NCBI RefSeq assembly: GCF_040448305.1
Contig: NZ_CP148752.1
Location: 1,612,001-1,676,000, forward strand
Direction: 5' to 3'
From: Pseudomonas fluorescens
GTDB taxonomy: Bacteria; Pseudomonadota; Gammaproteobacteria; Pseudomonadales; Pseudomonadaceae
Length of the DNA stretch: 64,000 nucleotides
Shown: piece by piece, positions 1 to 7,703 of the stretch
Position numbering within the stretch: position 1 is the stretch's first letter
Layout of the letters: each line of letters begins with the position of its first letter
Position numbers and translations under genes: made by a program
Notes under the pieces: model-generated
What the model saw: only the letters and a program-made list of their open reading frames with translations
The model's database searches: none
Told to the model about the DNA's origin: nothing

Positions 1-734
1 AAATGCCGCTGGACCTTTACATCCCGCCGGATGCCCTCGAGGTCTTTCTCGAGGCGTTCGAAGGCCCGCTCGACCTGCTGCTGTACCTGATCCGCAAACA
101 GAACATCAACATCCTCGACATCCCGGTGGCGGAAATCACTCGCCAGTACATGGGCTACGTCGAGTTGATGCAGTCGGTGCGCCTGGAACTGGCCGCCGAG
201 TACCTGGTGATGGCCGCGATGCTGGCCGAGATCAAGTCGCGGATGCTGCTGCCACGGGCCGAAACCGTCGAAGACGAAGAGGAAGACCCGCGCGCCGAAC
301 TGATCCGCCGCTTGCAGGAGTACGAGCGTTTCAAGGCTGCCGCCGAAGGCATCGACGGCCTGAGTCGCGTCGGTCGTGATGTGGTGGTGCCCAAGCTTGA
401 CGCTCCGGAGGCCCGGGCGCGCAAGCTGCTACCAGACGTGCGTCTTTCCGAGTTGCTGCTGTCGATGGCCGAGGTCTTGCGCCGTGGCGACATGTTTGAG
501 AGCCATCAGGTCAGCCGCGAGGCGCTATCGACCCGTGAACGCATGAGTGATGTGCTGGAGCGCCTCAAGGGCGGCGGTTTCGTGCCGTTTGTCGAGCTGT
601 TCACCGCAGAAGAAGGGCGCCTGGGGGTGGTGGTGACCTTCATGGCGATCCTTGAATTGGTCAAGGAATCGCTGGTCGAGCTGGTGCAGAATGAGCCATT
701 TGCCGCGATCCACGTGCGAGCCCGAGCCGAATAA
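1..734 (+). CDS. scpA: Segregation and condensation protein A (5' end outside window)
   Basis: Kleisin subunit of the SMC-ScpAB condensin, which helps compact and segregate the chromosome. The visible part begins in frame at base 3 and shows the ScpA N-terminal signature FEGPLDLLLYLIRKQNINI, which contacts the SMC neck, and a C-terminal winged-helix region around 'FVPFVELFTAEEGRLGVVVTF', which contacts the SMC cap. An ATG at base 3 could act as a start, but the preceding frame is open to the window edge. Pseudomonas ScpA usually carries a longer N-terminal extension (from memory), so I treat it as 5'-partial. scpB follows 11 bases after the stop, the standard scpAB arrangement. Confidence 0.93.
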   Translation, partial: MPLDLYIPPDALEVFLEAFEGPLDLLLYLIRKQNINILDIPVAEITRQYMGYVELMQSVRLELAAEYLVMAAMLAEIKSRMLLPRAETVEDEEEDPRAELIRRLQEYERFKAAAEGIDGLSRVGRDVVVPKLDAPEARARKLLPDVRLSELLLSMAEVLRRGDMFESHQVSREALSTRERMSDVLERLKGGGFVPFVELFTAEEGRLGVVVTFMAILELVKESLVELVQNEPFAAIHVRARAE

Positions 735-745
735 CGAGTCGAAAC

Positions 746-1735
746 ATGAACCTGACTGAACCCCGCGATCTGGCACCCTTGCTTGAAGCCTTTCTGTTGG
801 CCTCGGGAAAGCCGCAATCTTTGGAAAGCCTGTTCGAACTCTTCGAGGAGGGCGAGCGCCCGGAACCGCCGGTCTTCAAGAAGGCCCTGACGATTCTCGC
901 CAAGTCCTGCGATGGCCGCGCGTTTGAACTCAAGGAAGTGGCCTCGGGGTATCGCCTGCAAATTCGCGAGAAGTTTGCGCCTTGGGTCGGGCGCCTGTGG
1001 GAAGAGCGCCCGCAGCGTTACTCCCGTGCCATGCTGGAAACCATGGCGCTGATCGCCTATCGCCAGCCGATCACCCGTGGCGAAATCGAAGACGTGCGGG
1101 GCGTGGCGGTCAACAGCAACATCGTCAAGACCTTGATGGAGCGCGAGTGGATCCGCATCGTCGGCTACCGCGACGTGCCCGGCAAACCGGCGATGTTCGC
1201 CACCACCAAGGCGTTCCTCGATCACTTCAACCTGAAGAACCTCGACGACCTGCCACCGTTGGCGGAGCTGCGCGAGCTGGAACCGGATCCGGTGCTCGAC
1301 TTCGACGACGCGCCGGTGCCCGCAGCCCTGCAAGAGCTGGCCGATGCCAGCGCTGAGCCGGAGGAGCCGAAGGAAGAGACCAGTTTCCACACGCTGTTGC
1401 TGGAACTGGACAGTATGGAAGAGGGGATCAAGACCGACTTCGACGATTTGTTGCGTGATGGCGCGCCGCCTGAGTTCGATCCGGAGCAACCGGTTATCGA
1501 GCCAGAAGTCGAAGCGGCACAGCCCGAGCCTGAACCGGAAGGCGAGCCTGAGCCGGACATTGAACCGGAGCAGGACGACGACATCCTCGGCGTTGCCGAA
1601 GCCCGGGAAAAACTCCTGGCCGCGGTTGCCGCCCTCGAACAGCCGAAACCCGAGCCGGAGCTGTCGGACGAAGAAGCCGAAGCCCAGGCCCTGGCCGAGG
1701 CCATCGAAGCAGAACGCCGCCAGTTCGAAGACTGA
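746..1735 (+). CDS. scpB: Segregation and condensation protein B with long acidic tail
   Basis: Partner of ScpA in the SMC condensin complex. Residues about 5-185 form the two winged-helix domains typical of ScpB, including the family sequence TMALIAYRQPITRGEIEDVRG and VVGYRD/VPGKP-like motifs ('RIVGYRDVPGKPAMFATT'). Residues about 190-329 are a low-complexity acidic extension rich in Glu, Pro and Asp (repeats such as EPEPEGEPEPDIEPE). The total of 329 residues compares with about 180-200 for ScpB of Firmicutes, so the tail accounts for the extra length. It is probably disordered; its role is not visible from sequence. Co-transcription with scpA is likely given the 11-base gap. Confidence 0.95.
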   Translation: MNLTEPRDLAPLLEAFLLASGKPQSLESLFELFEEGERPEPPVFKKALTILAKSCDGRAFELKEVASGYRLQIREKFAPWVGRLWEERPQRYSRAMLETMALIAYRQPITRGEIEDVRGVAVNSNIVKTLMEREWIRIVGYRDVPGKPAMFATTKAFLDHFNLKNLDDLPPLAELRELEPDPVLDFDDAPVPAALQELADASAEPEEPKEETSFHTLLLELDSMEEGIKTDFDDLLRDGAPPEFDPEQPVIEPEVEAAQPEPEPEGEPEPDIEPEQDDDILGVAEAREKLLAAVAALEQPKPEPELSDEEAEAQALAEAIEAERRQFED

Positions 1736-1764
1736 TACGATTCTCATGAACAATGGAGATTCAC

Positions 1765-1853
1765 TGTGGGAGCGAGCCTGCTCGCGATGGCGGCAGGTCA
1801 GTCACTTCGATGTTGGATGTGCCACCGTCATCGCGAGCAGGCTCGCTCCCACA
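1765..1853. repeat. REP doublet (REPIN), TGTGGGAGCGAGCCTGCTCGC type
   Basis: Two inverted REP units, TGTGGGAGCGAGCCTGCTCG and its complement, flank a spacer of about 35 bases. The units fold on themselves and on each other. The element is typical of mobilised REPINs in the P. fluorescens group and lies in the scpB-rluB gap. The remaining bases to 2027 hold the rluB leader with a good ribosome site (GGGAGG) but no promoter I can defend. Confidence 0.9.
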
Positions 1854-2027
1854 AGGTTTGTGTCCATAAGCAAGCTGTGTGTCACCGGCCAGCGGAAAAA
1901 CAAATAACCTTGCCTTGATCAGCTAGTCTCTGATGCGCAAACGCCCTCATGCGCGTATGATTCGCGACCCTTCGGCGATCCCTTCGCCCAAGTACCCAGT
2001 TTTCAGACCACACCGGGAGGTGCCCAG

Positions 2028-3248
2028 ATGAGTATCAAAGACCAGCAAGACGACCAGCCAATCGGCCCAGCAGGCGAAAAACTGCAGAAAGTCCTCGCCC
2101 GTATCGGCGTCGGCTCGCGCCGTGACGTGGAAGCCTGGATCAGCCATGGCCGCATCAAGGTCAACGGCAAAGACGCCACCCTTGGCCAGCGCGTCGACAT
2201 GCACGACGCCATCACCATCGATGGCAAGGTGATCAAGCGCGAAGAGGCCGCCGAGTCGGTGCGCCGCGTGATCATGTACAACAAGCCCGACGGCGAGATC
2301 TGCACCCGTGTCGACCCGGAAGGCCGCCCGACCGTGTTCGACAAGATGCCGCGCCCTAAAGAGGGTCGCTGGATCAACATCGGTCGCCTGGACATCAACA
2401 CCACCGGTCTGCTGATGTTCACCACCGACGGTGAGCTGGCCAACCGCCTGATGCACCCTTCCTACGAAATGGACCGTGAATACGCGGTACGTGTGCGCGG
2501 CGAAGTCGATGACGAGATGATCGAGCGTCTGAAGGCTGGCGTGGTCCTTGAAGATGGCCCGGCCAAGTTCACCGACATCAAGCAGGCACCAGGCGGTGAA
2601 GGTTTCAACCACTGGTATCACTGCGTGGTGATGGAAGGTCGTAACCGCGAAGTTCGTCGCCTGTGGGAATCCCAGGGCCTGGTGGTCAGCCGTCTGAAGC
2701 GCGTGCGTTTCGGCCCGGTGTTCCTCAACTCCGACCTGCCGATGGGCCGCTGGCGCGAAATGAGCCAGTACGAAGTCGACATCCTGAGTGCCGAGGTCGG
2801 CCTGACGCCGGTCGCGATGCCGCAGATGAACGCCAAGAGCAAGGACAAGCTTGACCGGATGCAGCGCAAGTCGTCGCGTCCGATGGCCAAGACCGAGCGC
2901 GTGCGGACCCTGCGTCCGGCCACTGGCGCAGTCGCCGCACCTGCCGCACCTCGTGCCAGCCGCGAGCCGCAGATCGAAGGCGAGCGTCCCGGGCGCAAGC
3001 CAGCCGCCCGTCAGGACGGCGAACGCGGTCCACGCACGCCACGTCCGGCCAATGGCCGTACCGAGCGTGGCGAAGGTCGTGGTACGCCGGTAGCCGATCG
3101 CCCGGCCGACACCAAGCGTCCGGCCAAGCCTGCACCGAAGCGTCCGGGAATCAAACTGGTCGACGGTGATGCGCCATCGGGCAAGCGCCGTGGCGCACCG
3201 GCCGGTTCCGGCCAGCGTCCGGGCTTTGGGCGTCGTAAGCCGGAGTAA
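2028..3248 (+). CDS. rluB: 23S rRNA pseudouridine(2605) synthase RluB
   Basis: Isomerises U2605 of 23S rRNA to pseudouridine in the peptidyl-transferase region. An S4 RNA-binding domain covers residues about 17-75 (EKLQKVLARIGVGSRRDVE). The RsuA/RluB catalytic domain follows to about 245, with the catalytic Asp in GRLDINTTGLLMFTTDGEL and the family motif EGRNREVRRLWE. Residues about 260-406 are a basic Arg/Lys/Pro/Ala-rich tail, longer than in E. coli RluB, that probably adds nonspecific RNA affinity. The ATG follows an AGGTG ribosome site by six bases. A UUCG terminator ends the unit. RsuA/RluE paralogues share the fold, but the length and tail favour RluB. Confidence 0.92.
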   Translation: MSIKDQQDDQPIGPAGEKLQKVLARIGVGSRRDVEAWISHGRIKVNGKDATLGQRVDMHDAITIDGKVIKREEAAESVRRVIMYNKPDGEICTRVDPEGRPTVFDKMPRPKEGRWINIGRLDINTTGLLMFTTDGELANRLMHPSYEMDREYAVRVRGEVDDEMIERLKAGVVLEDGPAKFTDIKQAPGGEGFNHWYHCVVMEGRNREVRRLWESQGLVVSRLKRVRFGPVFLNSDLPMGRWREMSQYEVDILSAEVGLTPVAMPQMNAKSKDKLDRMQRKSSRPMAKTERVRTLRPATGAVAAPAAPRASREPQIEGERPGRKPAARQDGERGPRTPRPANGRTERGEGRGTPVADRPADTKRPAKPAPKRPGIKLVDGDAPSGKRRGAPAGSGQRPGFGRRKPE

Positions 3249-3265
3249 CCGGCTGAACGCTTCAT

Positions 3266-3299
3266 AAAAACGCCAACCTTCGGGTTGGCGTTTTTTTTT
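3266..3299 (+). terminator. Rho-independent terminator of rluB
   Basis: CGCCAACC (3271-3278), loop TTCG, GGTTGGCG (3283-3290), followed by nine T. A preceding A run makes it potentially bidirectional. Confidence 0.93.
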
Positions 3300-3332
3300 G
3301 GACTGGTTTTATGTCTGTGTTGTTTTCGAGGC

Positions 3333-3422
3333 CGCTTTCGCGAGCAGGCTCGCTCCCACAAGGGATCGCATCTCTGCAAAACAAGCCGCTCTCCTGTGGG
3401 AGCGAGCCTGCTCGCGATAGCG
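3333..3422. repeat. REP doublet, inverted order
   Basis: Contains the same two REP units as the other doublets but in the opposite arrangement: CGCGAGCAGGCTCGCTCCCACA comes first and TGTGGGAGCGAGCCTGCTCG second, so the tails point inward. This is the less common configuration here, shared only with the element downstream of phhR. Confidence 0.88.
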
Positions 3423-3531
3423 CCAGTTGCCGCACCGGGATGTCCGAAGTGGAAAGTCAAAATTACGCACTGTAAAGAATTCATGACGAAATCAGCAGAT
3501 TAACCCCGTGAAATCGCCCATCCTCGAATAT

Positions 3532-3549
3532 TGTAAGAAAATTCTTACG
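3532..3549. promoter_or_regulatory. TyrR/PhhR-box-like palindrome upstream of aroP
   Basis: TGTAAG-AAAATT-CTTACG, with seven-base perfect inner arms (GTAAGAA/TTCTTAC). It fits the TyrR-family box TGTAAA-N6-TTTACA with an altered sixth base pair and one outer mismatch. PhhR, encoded at 10.9 kb, is the likely reader. Binding is inference from the motif. Confidence 0.55.
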
Positions 3550-3613
3550 CGTCATTGCCTTACGTCCTTCTCCCAGAGCTCTAACCCGCTTGTTTCACCG
3601 CTCCATGCAGGGT

Positions 3614-3649
3614 GTTATGCGCGCCATGCCTGTCGTGCAGGTGCATAAC
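3614..3649 (+). promoter_or_regulatory. Leader hairpin in front of a strong ribosome site
   Basis: GTTATGC (3614-3620) pairs with GCATAAC (3643-3649) around an inner CCTG/CAGG pairing. The hairpin ends four bases before the AGGAGG that serves the 3664 reading frame, so it could gate translation or transcript stability. Confidence 0.4.
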
Positions 3650-3663
3650 AAAAAGGAGGCGCA

Positions 3664-3801
3664 ATGAACGCCGTATTCCATCTCCATCTCTCTGCGAGAG
3701 GCGGTTTTCCTGCCTTTCCCGTCGATGATCCGCAAGGATCTGACCCAATTTTTGCAGCCGCCCGAGCCTCTCGGGGCGGACACAGGCAATCCCGGCCATA
3801 G
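3664..3801 (+). CDS. Possible 45-residue leader protein
   Basis: Small open reading frame preceded by a near-ideal ribosome site (AAAAAGGAGGCGCAATG). The product starts MNAVFHLHLSARGGFPAFPV and ends in an Arg/Gly-rich stretch. There is no signal peptide, membrane segment or recognisable domain. It lies in the long leader of the aroP-like permease gene, between the TyrR-like box and the permease. It could be a regulatory upstream frame, a small protein, or chance. The ribosome site is the only strong argument, so confidence is modest. Confidence 0.35.
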   Translation: MNAVFHLHLSARGGFPAFPVDDPQGSDPIFAAARASRGGHRQSRP

Positions 3802-3819
3802 ACACGCTTGTCCAGCGGG

Positions 3820-3848
3820 TCTGGCAGCAGGGGGTTACGGGTGTACAA
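3820..3848 (+). promoter_or_regulatory. Candidate sigma-70 promoter for the aroP transcript
   Basis: CTGGCA (3820-3825), a 17-base spacer, then TACAAT (3843-3848). The -10 is good and the -35 moderate. A start near 3855 would give a leader of about 245 bases containing a CAAGGC/GCCTTG hairpin near 3890-3906 and the short frame at 3978. I see no gene other than the small frames in 3423-4100. Confidence 0.4.
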
Positions 3849-3977
3849 TGCGCCGCGTTTTACCTGTGACCTCCTGCGCATCTGCGCAAACCTCAAGGCT
3901 ATCCGCCTTGTTCACTCCGTCGCGTCACGAGCGTGTCGGGTTCGATTTCGTCACAGATAAAAACAAACAGGTGGCGC

Positions 3978-4040
3978 ATGACCGTTGTAAATACGCTGAA
4001 CTCCTGGTGCCTGCGCTGGGGTTTGATCGGTGCCGCTTAA
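3978..4040 (+). CDS. 20-residue Trp-containing leader peptide upstream of aroP
   Basis: Frame MTVVNTLNSWCLRWGLIGAA, stop TAA, with ribosome site AGGTGG three bases before the ATG. It ends 60 bases before the permease start. Two Trp codons (residues 10 and 14) in so short a peptide, upstream of an aromatic amino acid transporter gene, recall attenuator leader peptides such as TrpL. I could not find a convincing terminator/antiterminator pair after it, so the mechanism, if any, may be ribosome stalling or coupling. Confidence 0.45.
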   Translation: MTVVNTLNSWCLRWGLIGAA

Positions 4041-4100
4041 CGCCTTTCTTGAGCAGCAACGTCTACTGAACATCATCAAACCTTGCGTGAGACCCTTTTC

Positions 4101-5513
4101 ATGAGTGGACAAAACCCGCAATCAGGCGAGCTGAAACGCGGCCTGAAAAATCGCCACATTCAACTGATCGCCCTCGGTGGCGCGATCGGTACCGGCTTGT
4201 TCCTCGGCTCGGCCGGGGTACTCAAATCCGCCGGCCCGTCGATGATCCTCGGCTACGCCATCTGCGGCTTCATCGCCTTCATGATCATGCGCCAACTGGG
4301 CGAAATGATCGTCGAAGATCCGGTGGCCGGCTCCTTCAGCCATTTTGCGCACAAGTACTGGGGCGGCTTTGCCGGCTTCCTGTCGGGCTGGAACTGCTGG
4401 ATCCTGTACATTCTGGTGGGCATGTCCGAGCTGACTGCGGTCGGCAAATACATCCACTACTGGGCGCCGGACATCCCGACCTGGGTCTCCGCAGCTGCCT
4501 TCTTCGTGCTGATCAATGCGATCAACCTGGCCAACGTCAAAGTCTTTGGCGAGGCCGAGTTCTGGTTCGCGATCATCAAGGTCGTGGCGATCGTCGGCAT
4601 GATTGCCCTGGGCAGCTACCTGCTGGTCAGCGGCAATGGCGGCCCGCAAGCGGCGGTCAGCAACCTGTGGTCCCACGGTGGCTTCTTCCCGAACGGTGTC
4701 AGCGGTCTGGTGATGGCCATGGCTTTCATCATGTTTTCCTTCGGTGGCCTGGAAATGCTCGGTTTCACCGCAGCCGAGGCTGACAAGCCGAAAACCGTGA
4801 TCCCGAAAGCCATCAACCAGGTGATCTACCGGATCCTGATTTTCTACATCGGTGCCCTGGTCATCCTGCTGTCGTTGACCCCATGGGACAGCTTGCTGAC
4901 CACTCTGAACGCCTCCGGTGATTCCTACAGCGGCAGCCCGTTCGTGCAAGTGTTCTCGATGCTGGGCAGCAACACCGCTGCGCACATCCTCAACTTCGTG
5001 GTCCTGACCGCGGCGTTGTCGGTGTACAACAGCGGCACCTACTGCAACAGCCGCATGCTGCTGGGCATGGCCGAGCAGGGCGACGCGCCGAAGGGCCTGG
5101 CGAAGATCGACAAGCGCGGCGTGCCGGTGCGTTCGATCCTGGCCTCGGCCGCCGTGACCCTGATCGCGGTACTGCTGAACTACCTGATCCCGCAAAACGC
5201 GCTGGAACTGCTGATGTCGCTGGTGGTGGCCACCCTGGTGATCAACTGGGCGATGATCAGCTACTCGCACTTCAAGTTCCGCCAGCACATGAACAAGACC
5301 AAGCAGACGCCGCTGTTCAAGGCCCTGTGGTACCCGTACGGCAACTACATCTGCCTGGCGTTCGTGGTGTTCGTCCTTGGTGTGATGCTGTTGATTCCGG
5401 GGATTCAGACATCGGTGTATGCGATTCCGGTGTGGCTGGTGTTCATGTGGGTCTGCTACGTCATCAAGAACAAGCGCAGTGCTCAGCGTGCCTTGCAGGT
5501 CGCAGTGGAGTAA
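4101..5513 (+). CDS. aroP: Aromatic amino acid permease (AroP type, APC family)
   Basis: Proton-coupled importer of the inner membrane, probably for Phe, Tyr and Trp. The 470 residues contain about 12 hydrophobic segments and the amino acid transporter signature near the N terminus: RGLKNRHIQLIALGGAIGTG, then GLFLGSAGVLKSAGPS. ATG 4101 is chosen over the TTG at 4083 because the protein then begins MSGQNPQ just before the conserved LKRGLKNRH. The phh catabolic cluster lies 3 kb away and a TyrR-like box precedes the gene, so aromatic substrates and PhhR control are likely. The neighbourhood resembles PA0866-PA0873 of P. aeruginosa (aroP2 near phhABC). Related APC members (ProY, GabP, LysP) cannot be excluded by sequence reading alone. 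Confidence 0.85.
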   Translation: MSGQNPQSGELKRGLKNRHIQLIALGGAIGTGLFLGSAGVLKSAGPSMILGYAICGFIAFMIMRQLGEMIVEDPVAGSFSHFAHKYWGGFAGFLSGWNCWILYILVGMSELTAVGKYIHYWAPDIPTWVSAAAFFVLINAINLANVKVFGEAEFWFAIIKVVAIVGMIALGSYLLVSGNGGPQAAVSNLWSHGGFFPNGVSGLVMAMAFIMFSFGGLEMLGFTAAEADKPKTVIPKAINQVIYRILIFYIGALVILLSLTPWDSLLTTLNASGDSYSGSPFVQVFSMLGSNTAAHILNFVVLTAALSVYNSGTYCNSRMLLGMAEQGDAPKGLAKIDKRGVPVRSILASAAVTLIAVLLNYLIPQNALELLMSLVVATLVINWAMISYSHFKFRQHMNKTKQTPLFKALWYPYGNYICLAFVVFVLGVMLLIPGIQTSVYAIPVWLVFMWVCYVIKNKRSAQRALQVAVE

Positions 5514-5524
5514 CTCCGCGCAGA

Positions 5525-5560
5525 AACAACAAACCCGGCCAAGTGCCGGGTTTGTTGTTT
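5525..5560 (+). terminator. Rho-independent terminator of aroP
   Basis: AACAACAAACCCGGC and GCCGGGTTTGTTGTT form a perfect 15-base stem around loop CAAGT. The T-rich right arm serves as the U tract. Confidence 0.85.
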
Positions 5561-5579
5561 CAGGGCATACACATTTCCC

Positions 5580-5669
5580 TGTGGGAGCGAGCCTGCTCGC
5601 GATAGCGGTGTGTCAGGTTAGTTAGATGTTGACTGACACGCCCTCATCGCGAGCAGGCTCGCTCCCACA
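5580..5669. repeat. REP doublet (REPIN)
   Basis: TGTGGGAGCGAGCCTGCTCG and its complement flank an imperfectly self-complementary spacer. Lies between aroP and arfB. Confidence 0.9.
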
Positions 5670-5736
5670 AGGGATTTGTGGCGTGCTGAAGATCTGATCG
5701 CGGTATCCTGCACGCTCTGAATACGGACGCTTTTCC

Positions 5737-6150
5737 ATGCTGGTGATTTCCAACAACGTGCAGCTGCCGGATGCCGAGATCGAGTTGACGGCCATTCGCG
5801 CTCAGGGCGCCGGTGGGCAGAACGTCAACAAGGTCTCCAGTGCCGTGCACCTGCGCTTCGACATTCCGGCGTCGTCCTTGCCCGAGTTCTACAAGGAGCG
5901 GCTGCTGGCGCTGCGCGACAGCCGCATCACCAGCGACGGTGTGCTGATCATCAAGGCCCAGCAGTACCGGACGCAGGAGCAGAACCGCGCCGATGCGCTG
6001 TTGCGGCTGACCGAGTTGATCCTCAGTGCCACCAAGGTCGAGAAGAAGCGCCGTCCGACCAAGCCGACCCTCGGCTCGAAGACCCGTCGCCTCGAATCCA
6101 AGAGCAAGCGCGGCAACATCAAGGCCGGGCGCGGCAAGGTCGACTTCTAA
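5737..6150 (+). CDS. arfB: Alternative ribosome-rescue factor ArfB (YaeJ)
   Basis: Peptidyl-tRNA hydrolase that releases nascent chains from ribosomes stalled on truncated mRNA. The 137-residue protein has the class I release-factor domain with the catalytic motif in RAQGAGGQNVNKVSSAVHLR (GGQ near residue 27). It also has the basic C-terminal tail (residues about 100-137, rich in Lys/Arg: KVEKKRRPTKPT) that enters the empty mRNA channel. Length and tail match ArfB rather than full release factors. The stop overlaps the stop of the convergent MFS gene by four bases, so the two 3' ends are complementary. Confidence 0.94.
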   Translation: MLVISNNVQLPDAEIELTAIRAQGAGGQNVNKVSSAVHLRFDIPASSLPEFYKERLLALRDSRITSDGVLIIKAQQYRTQEQNRADALLRLTELILSATKVEKKRRPTKPTLGSKTRRLESKSKRGNIKAGRGKVDF

Positions 6151-7346
6151 GGAGTGTCCCGCGCTTCGCGTTGCTTCGGTGCCTGCCGATACAAGTAAAG
6201 GCTCAGTACCAATCCGCTCAAGGCGGCGAAGGCAGCGAACAGGAAGATCGAAGCGAAACCGAACCCGGCTGCAATCGCCCCGGCCAGCGGGCCGGTGATC
6301 CCCAGCGACAAGTCGATGAACAGCGAATAGGCGCCGACAGCTGCGCCACGGCTGGAGGCCGGGACCAGGTTGACCGCCTCCACGCCCAGTGCCGGAAACA
6401 CCAGCGAAAAGCCGAAGCCGCTCAGCGCCGCACCCGCCAGTGCCCAGTGGGCATCCGGTGCCAGCCACAGCAAGAGCAATCCCAGGGTTTCCACCGACAG
6501 GCAGGCAATGGCCACGCGAAAGCCGCCGAGGCGGTTGATCAGGTTGCCGAACAGCAAGCGCGCGCCGATGAAGCTGGCGCCGAACAGGCTCAGGCACAGC
6601 ACCGCGTTGTCCCAGTGTTGCGTGGCGTAATACAGGGTGATGAAGGTGGCGATGGTGCCGAAGCCGATGGAGCCCAGGGCCAGTCCGCAGCCGTGCGGGA
6701 AAACTCGCCCCAGCACATGCATGAACGGCAGACGCTCACCGGCAACGATCGGTGCGGCGGTTTTCGGCCAGGCCAACAGCAGACCGATCACGGCCAGCAA
6801 CACAATGCTCACCCCCATGCTCCACAAGCCCAGTCGATGGACGAGCAACACGCCCAAGGGCGCGCCGACAGCCAGTGCGCCATAACTGGCGATACCGTTC
6901 CACGAGATGACTTTGGCCGTGTTCGCCGCGCCGACCCGGCCGATGCCCCAGCCAATCGAGCCCGAGCCCACCAGGCTTTCCGCGCTGCCGAGCACCAGCC
7001 GGCCGATCAACAGGCTGATCAGGCTGAGCATCGGCAGGCTCTGGGTCCAGGCGGAGACCAGCATGAACACACCGCTCAAGCCGCAACCGGCCAGGCCATA
7101 CATCACAGCCAGCTTGCTGCCCTTGTTGTCGATGATCTTCCCGGCATAGGGGCGGCTGAGCAGGGTGGCCAGGTATTGCACACTGATCACCAGGCCCGCG
7201 ATCACCGCGCCGAAGCCCAGGTCGCTGTGGACGTAACCGGGCAATACGGCCAGGGGGATGCCGATGTTCAGGTAGCCGATGAAGGTGAAAAGGACGATGG
7301 AAACAACTTGCAGCGTGACCGCCAGGGGGCGCTGGTTTTCAGGCAT
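6147..7346 (-). CDS. MFS transporter, YhhS-like
   Basis: About 399 residues with 12 predicted membrane helices; the MFS loop 2-3 motif appears as SRPYAGKIIDNKGSKLAVM. Overall sequence resembles the YhhS/UPF0226 subgroup of E. coli, whose substrates are poorly defined (arabinose- or drug-efflux-like). I place the start at the ATG giving MPENQRPLAVTLQV rather than the upstream GTG at 7409, because the first helix follows at a normal distance. It is monocistronic on the minus strand and converges on arfB. The substrate cannot be read from the sequence. Confidence 0.8.
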   Translation of the reverse strand: MPENQRPLAVTLQVVSIVLFTFIGYLNIGIPLAVLPGYVHSDLGFGAVIAGLVISVQYLATLLSRPYAGKIIDNKGSKLAVMYGLAGCGLSGVFMLVSAWTQSLPMLSLISLLIGRLVLGSAESLVGSGSIGWGIGRVGAANTAKVISWNGIASYGALAVGAPLGVLLVHRLGLWSMGVSIVLLAVIGLLLAWPKTAAPIVAGERLPFMHVLGRVFPHGCGLALGSIGFGTIATFITLYYATQHWDNAVLCLSLFGASFIGARLLFGNLINRLGGFRVAIACLSVETLGLLLLWLAPDAHWALAGAALSGFGFSLVFPALGVEAVNLVPASSRGAAVGAYSLFIDLSLGITGPLAGAIAAGFGFASIFLFAAFAALSGLVLSLYLYRQAPKQREARDTP

Positions 7347-7445
7347 GGGTAAAGGTCCACGGTAAAGCAGGATAGATAGGCTGCTTATGATAACGGTGTG
7401 GACGGTCACAGGTTGTGAAAAGGTAAAACTATTTGCCGGGCGGCG

Positions 7446-7631
7446 TCATTCAGGTTTGGCGGGAGCGACCAGCTGCGTGGTGACCAGGGCGGCCAGCGCA
7501 TTTTCCTGGGTGCCGAAGCGAGCGAGCAAGGCTGCTTGTTTCTCGGGGGAGAGGCGATTCCAGATCCCGATCATTTTCTCGGCGGTGCCGATCAGGACGC
7601 TGGCCTGCGCTTCGCTGAATTCATCGGTCAT
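7446..7631 (-). CDS. Small conserved-looking hypothetical protein (61 residues)
   Basis: Begins MTDEFSEAQASVLIGTAEKM and is amphipathic and helical, with no signal peptide or membrane segment. The start is taken at the ATG followed by TDEF; the longer frame to 7682 would run into a strong hairpin and has no ribosome site. The acidic start and the helical pattern 'SPEKQAALLARFGTQENALAALV' suggest a small soluble helical bundle. Function unknown. It shares strand with the 43-residue frame upstream and may be in the same transcript. Confidence 0.55.
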   Translation of the reverse strand: MTDEFSEAQASVLIGTAEKMIGIWNRLSPEKQAALLARFGTQENALAALVTTQLVAPAKPE

Positions 7632-7652
7632 GGGTAAAGGCTCTTTCAGGCA

Positions 7653-7684
7653 GTGTGGAAAGCGCATGTTAGCGCTTTCCACAC
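7653..7684 (-). terminator. Perfect 13-base hairpin between two small genes
   Basis: GTGTGGAAAGCGC (7653-7665), loop ATGTTA, GCGCTTTCCACAC (7672-7684). There is no U run on either strand, so it may be a processing/stability structure or weak terminator between the 43- and 61-residue genes rather than a classical terminator. Confidence 0.5.
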
Positions 7685-7703
7685 GGTCTGTACGGCGGGT
7701 GTT

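Noticed and set aside
3725..4069. 114-residue frame upstream of aroP
   Set aside because: No ribosome site, Cys/Pro/Arg-rich composition, overlap with the better-supported short frames.
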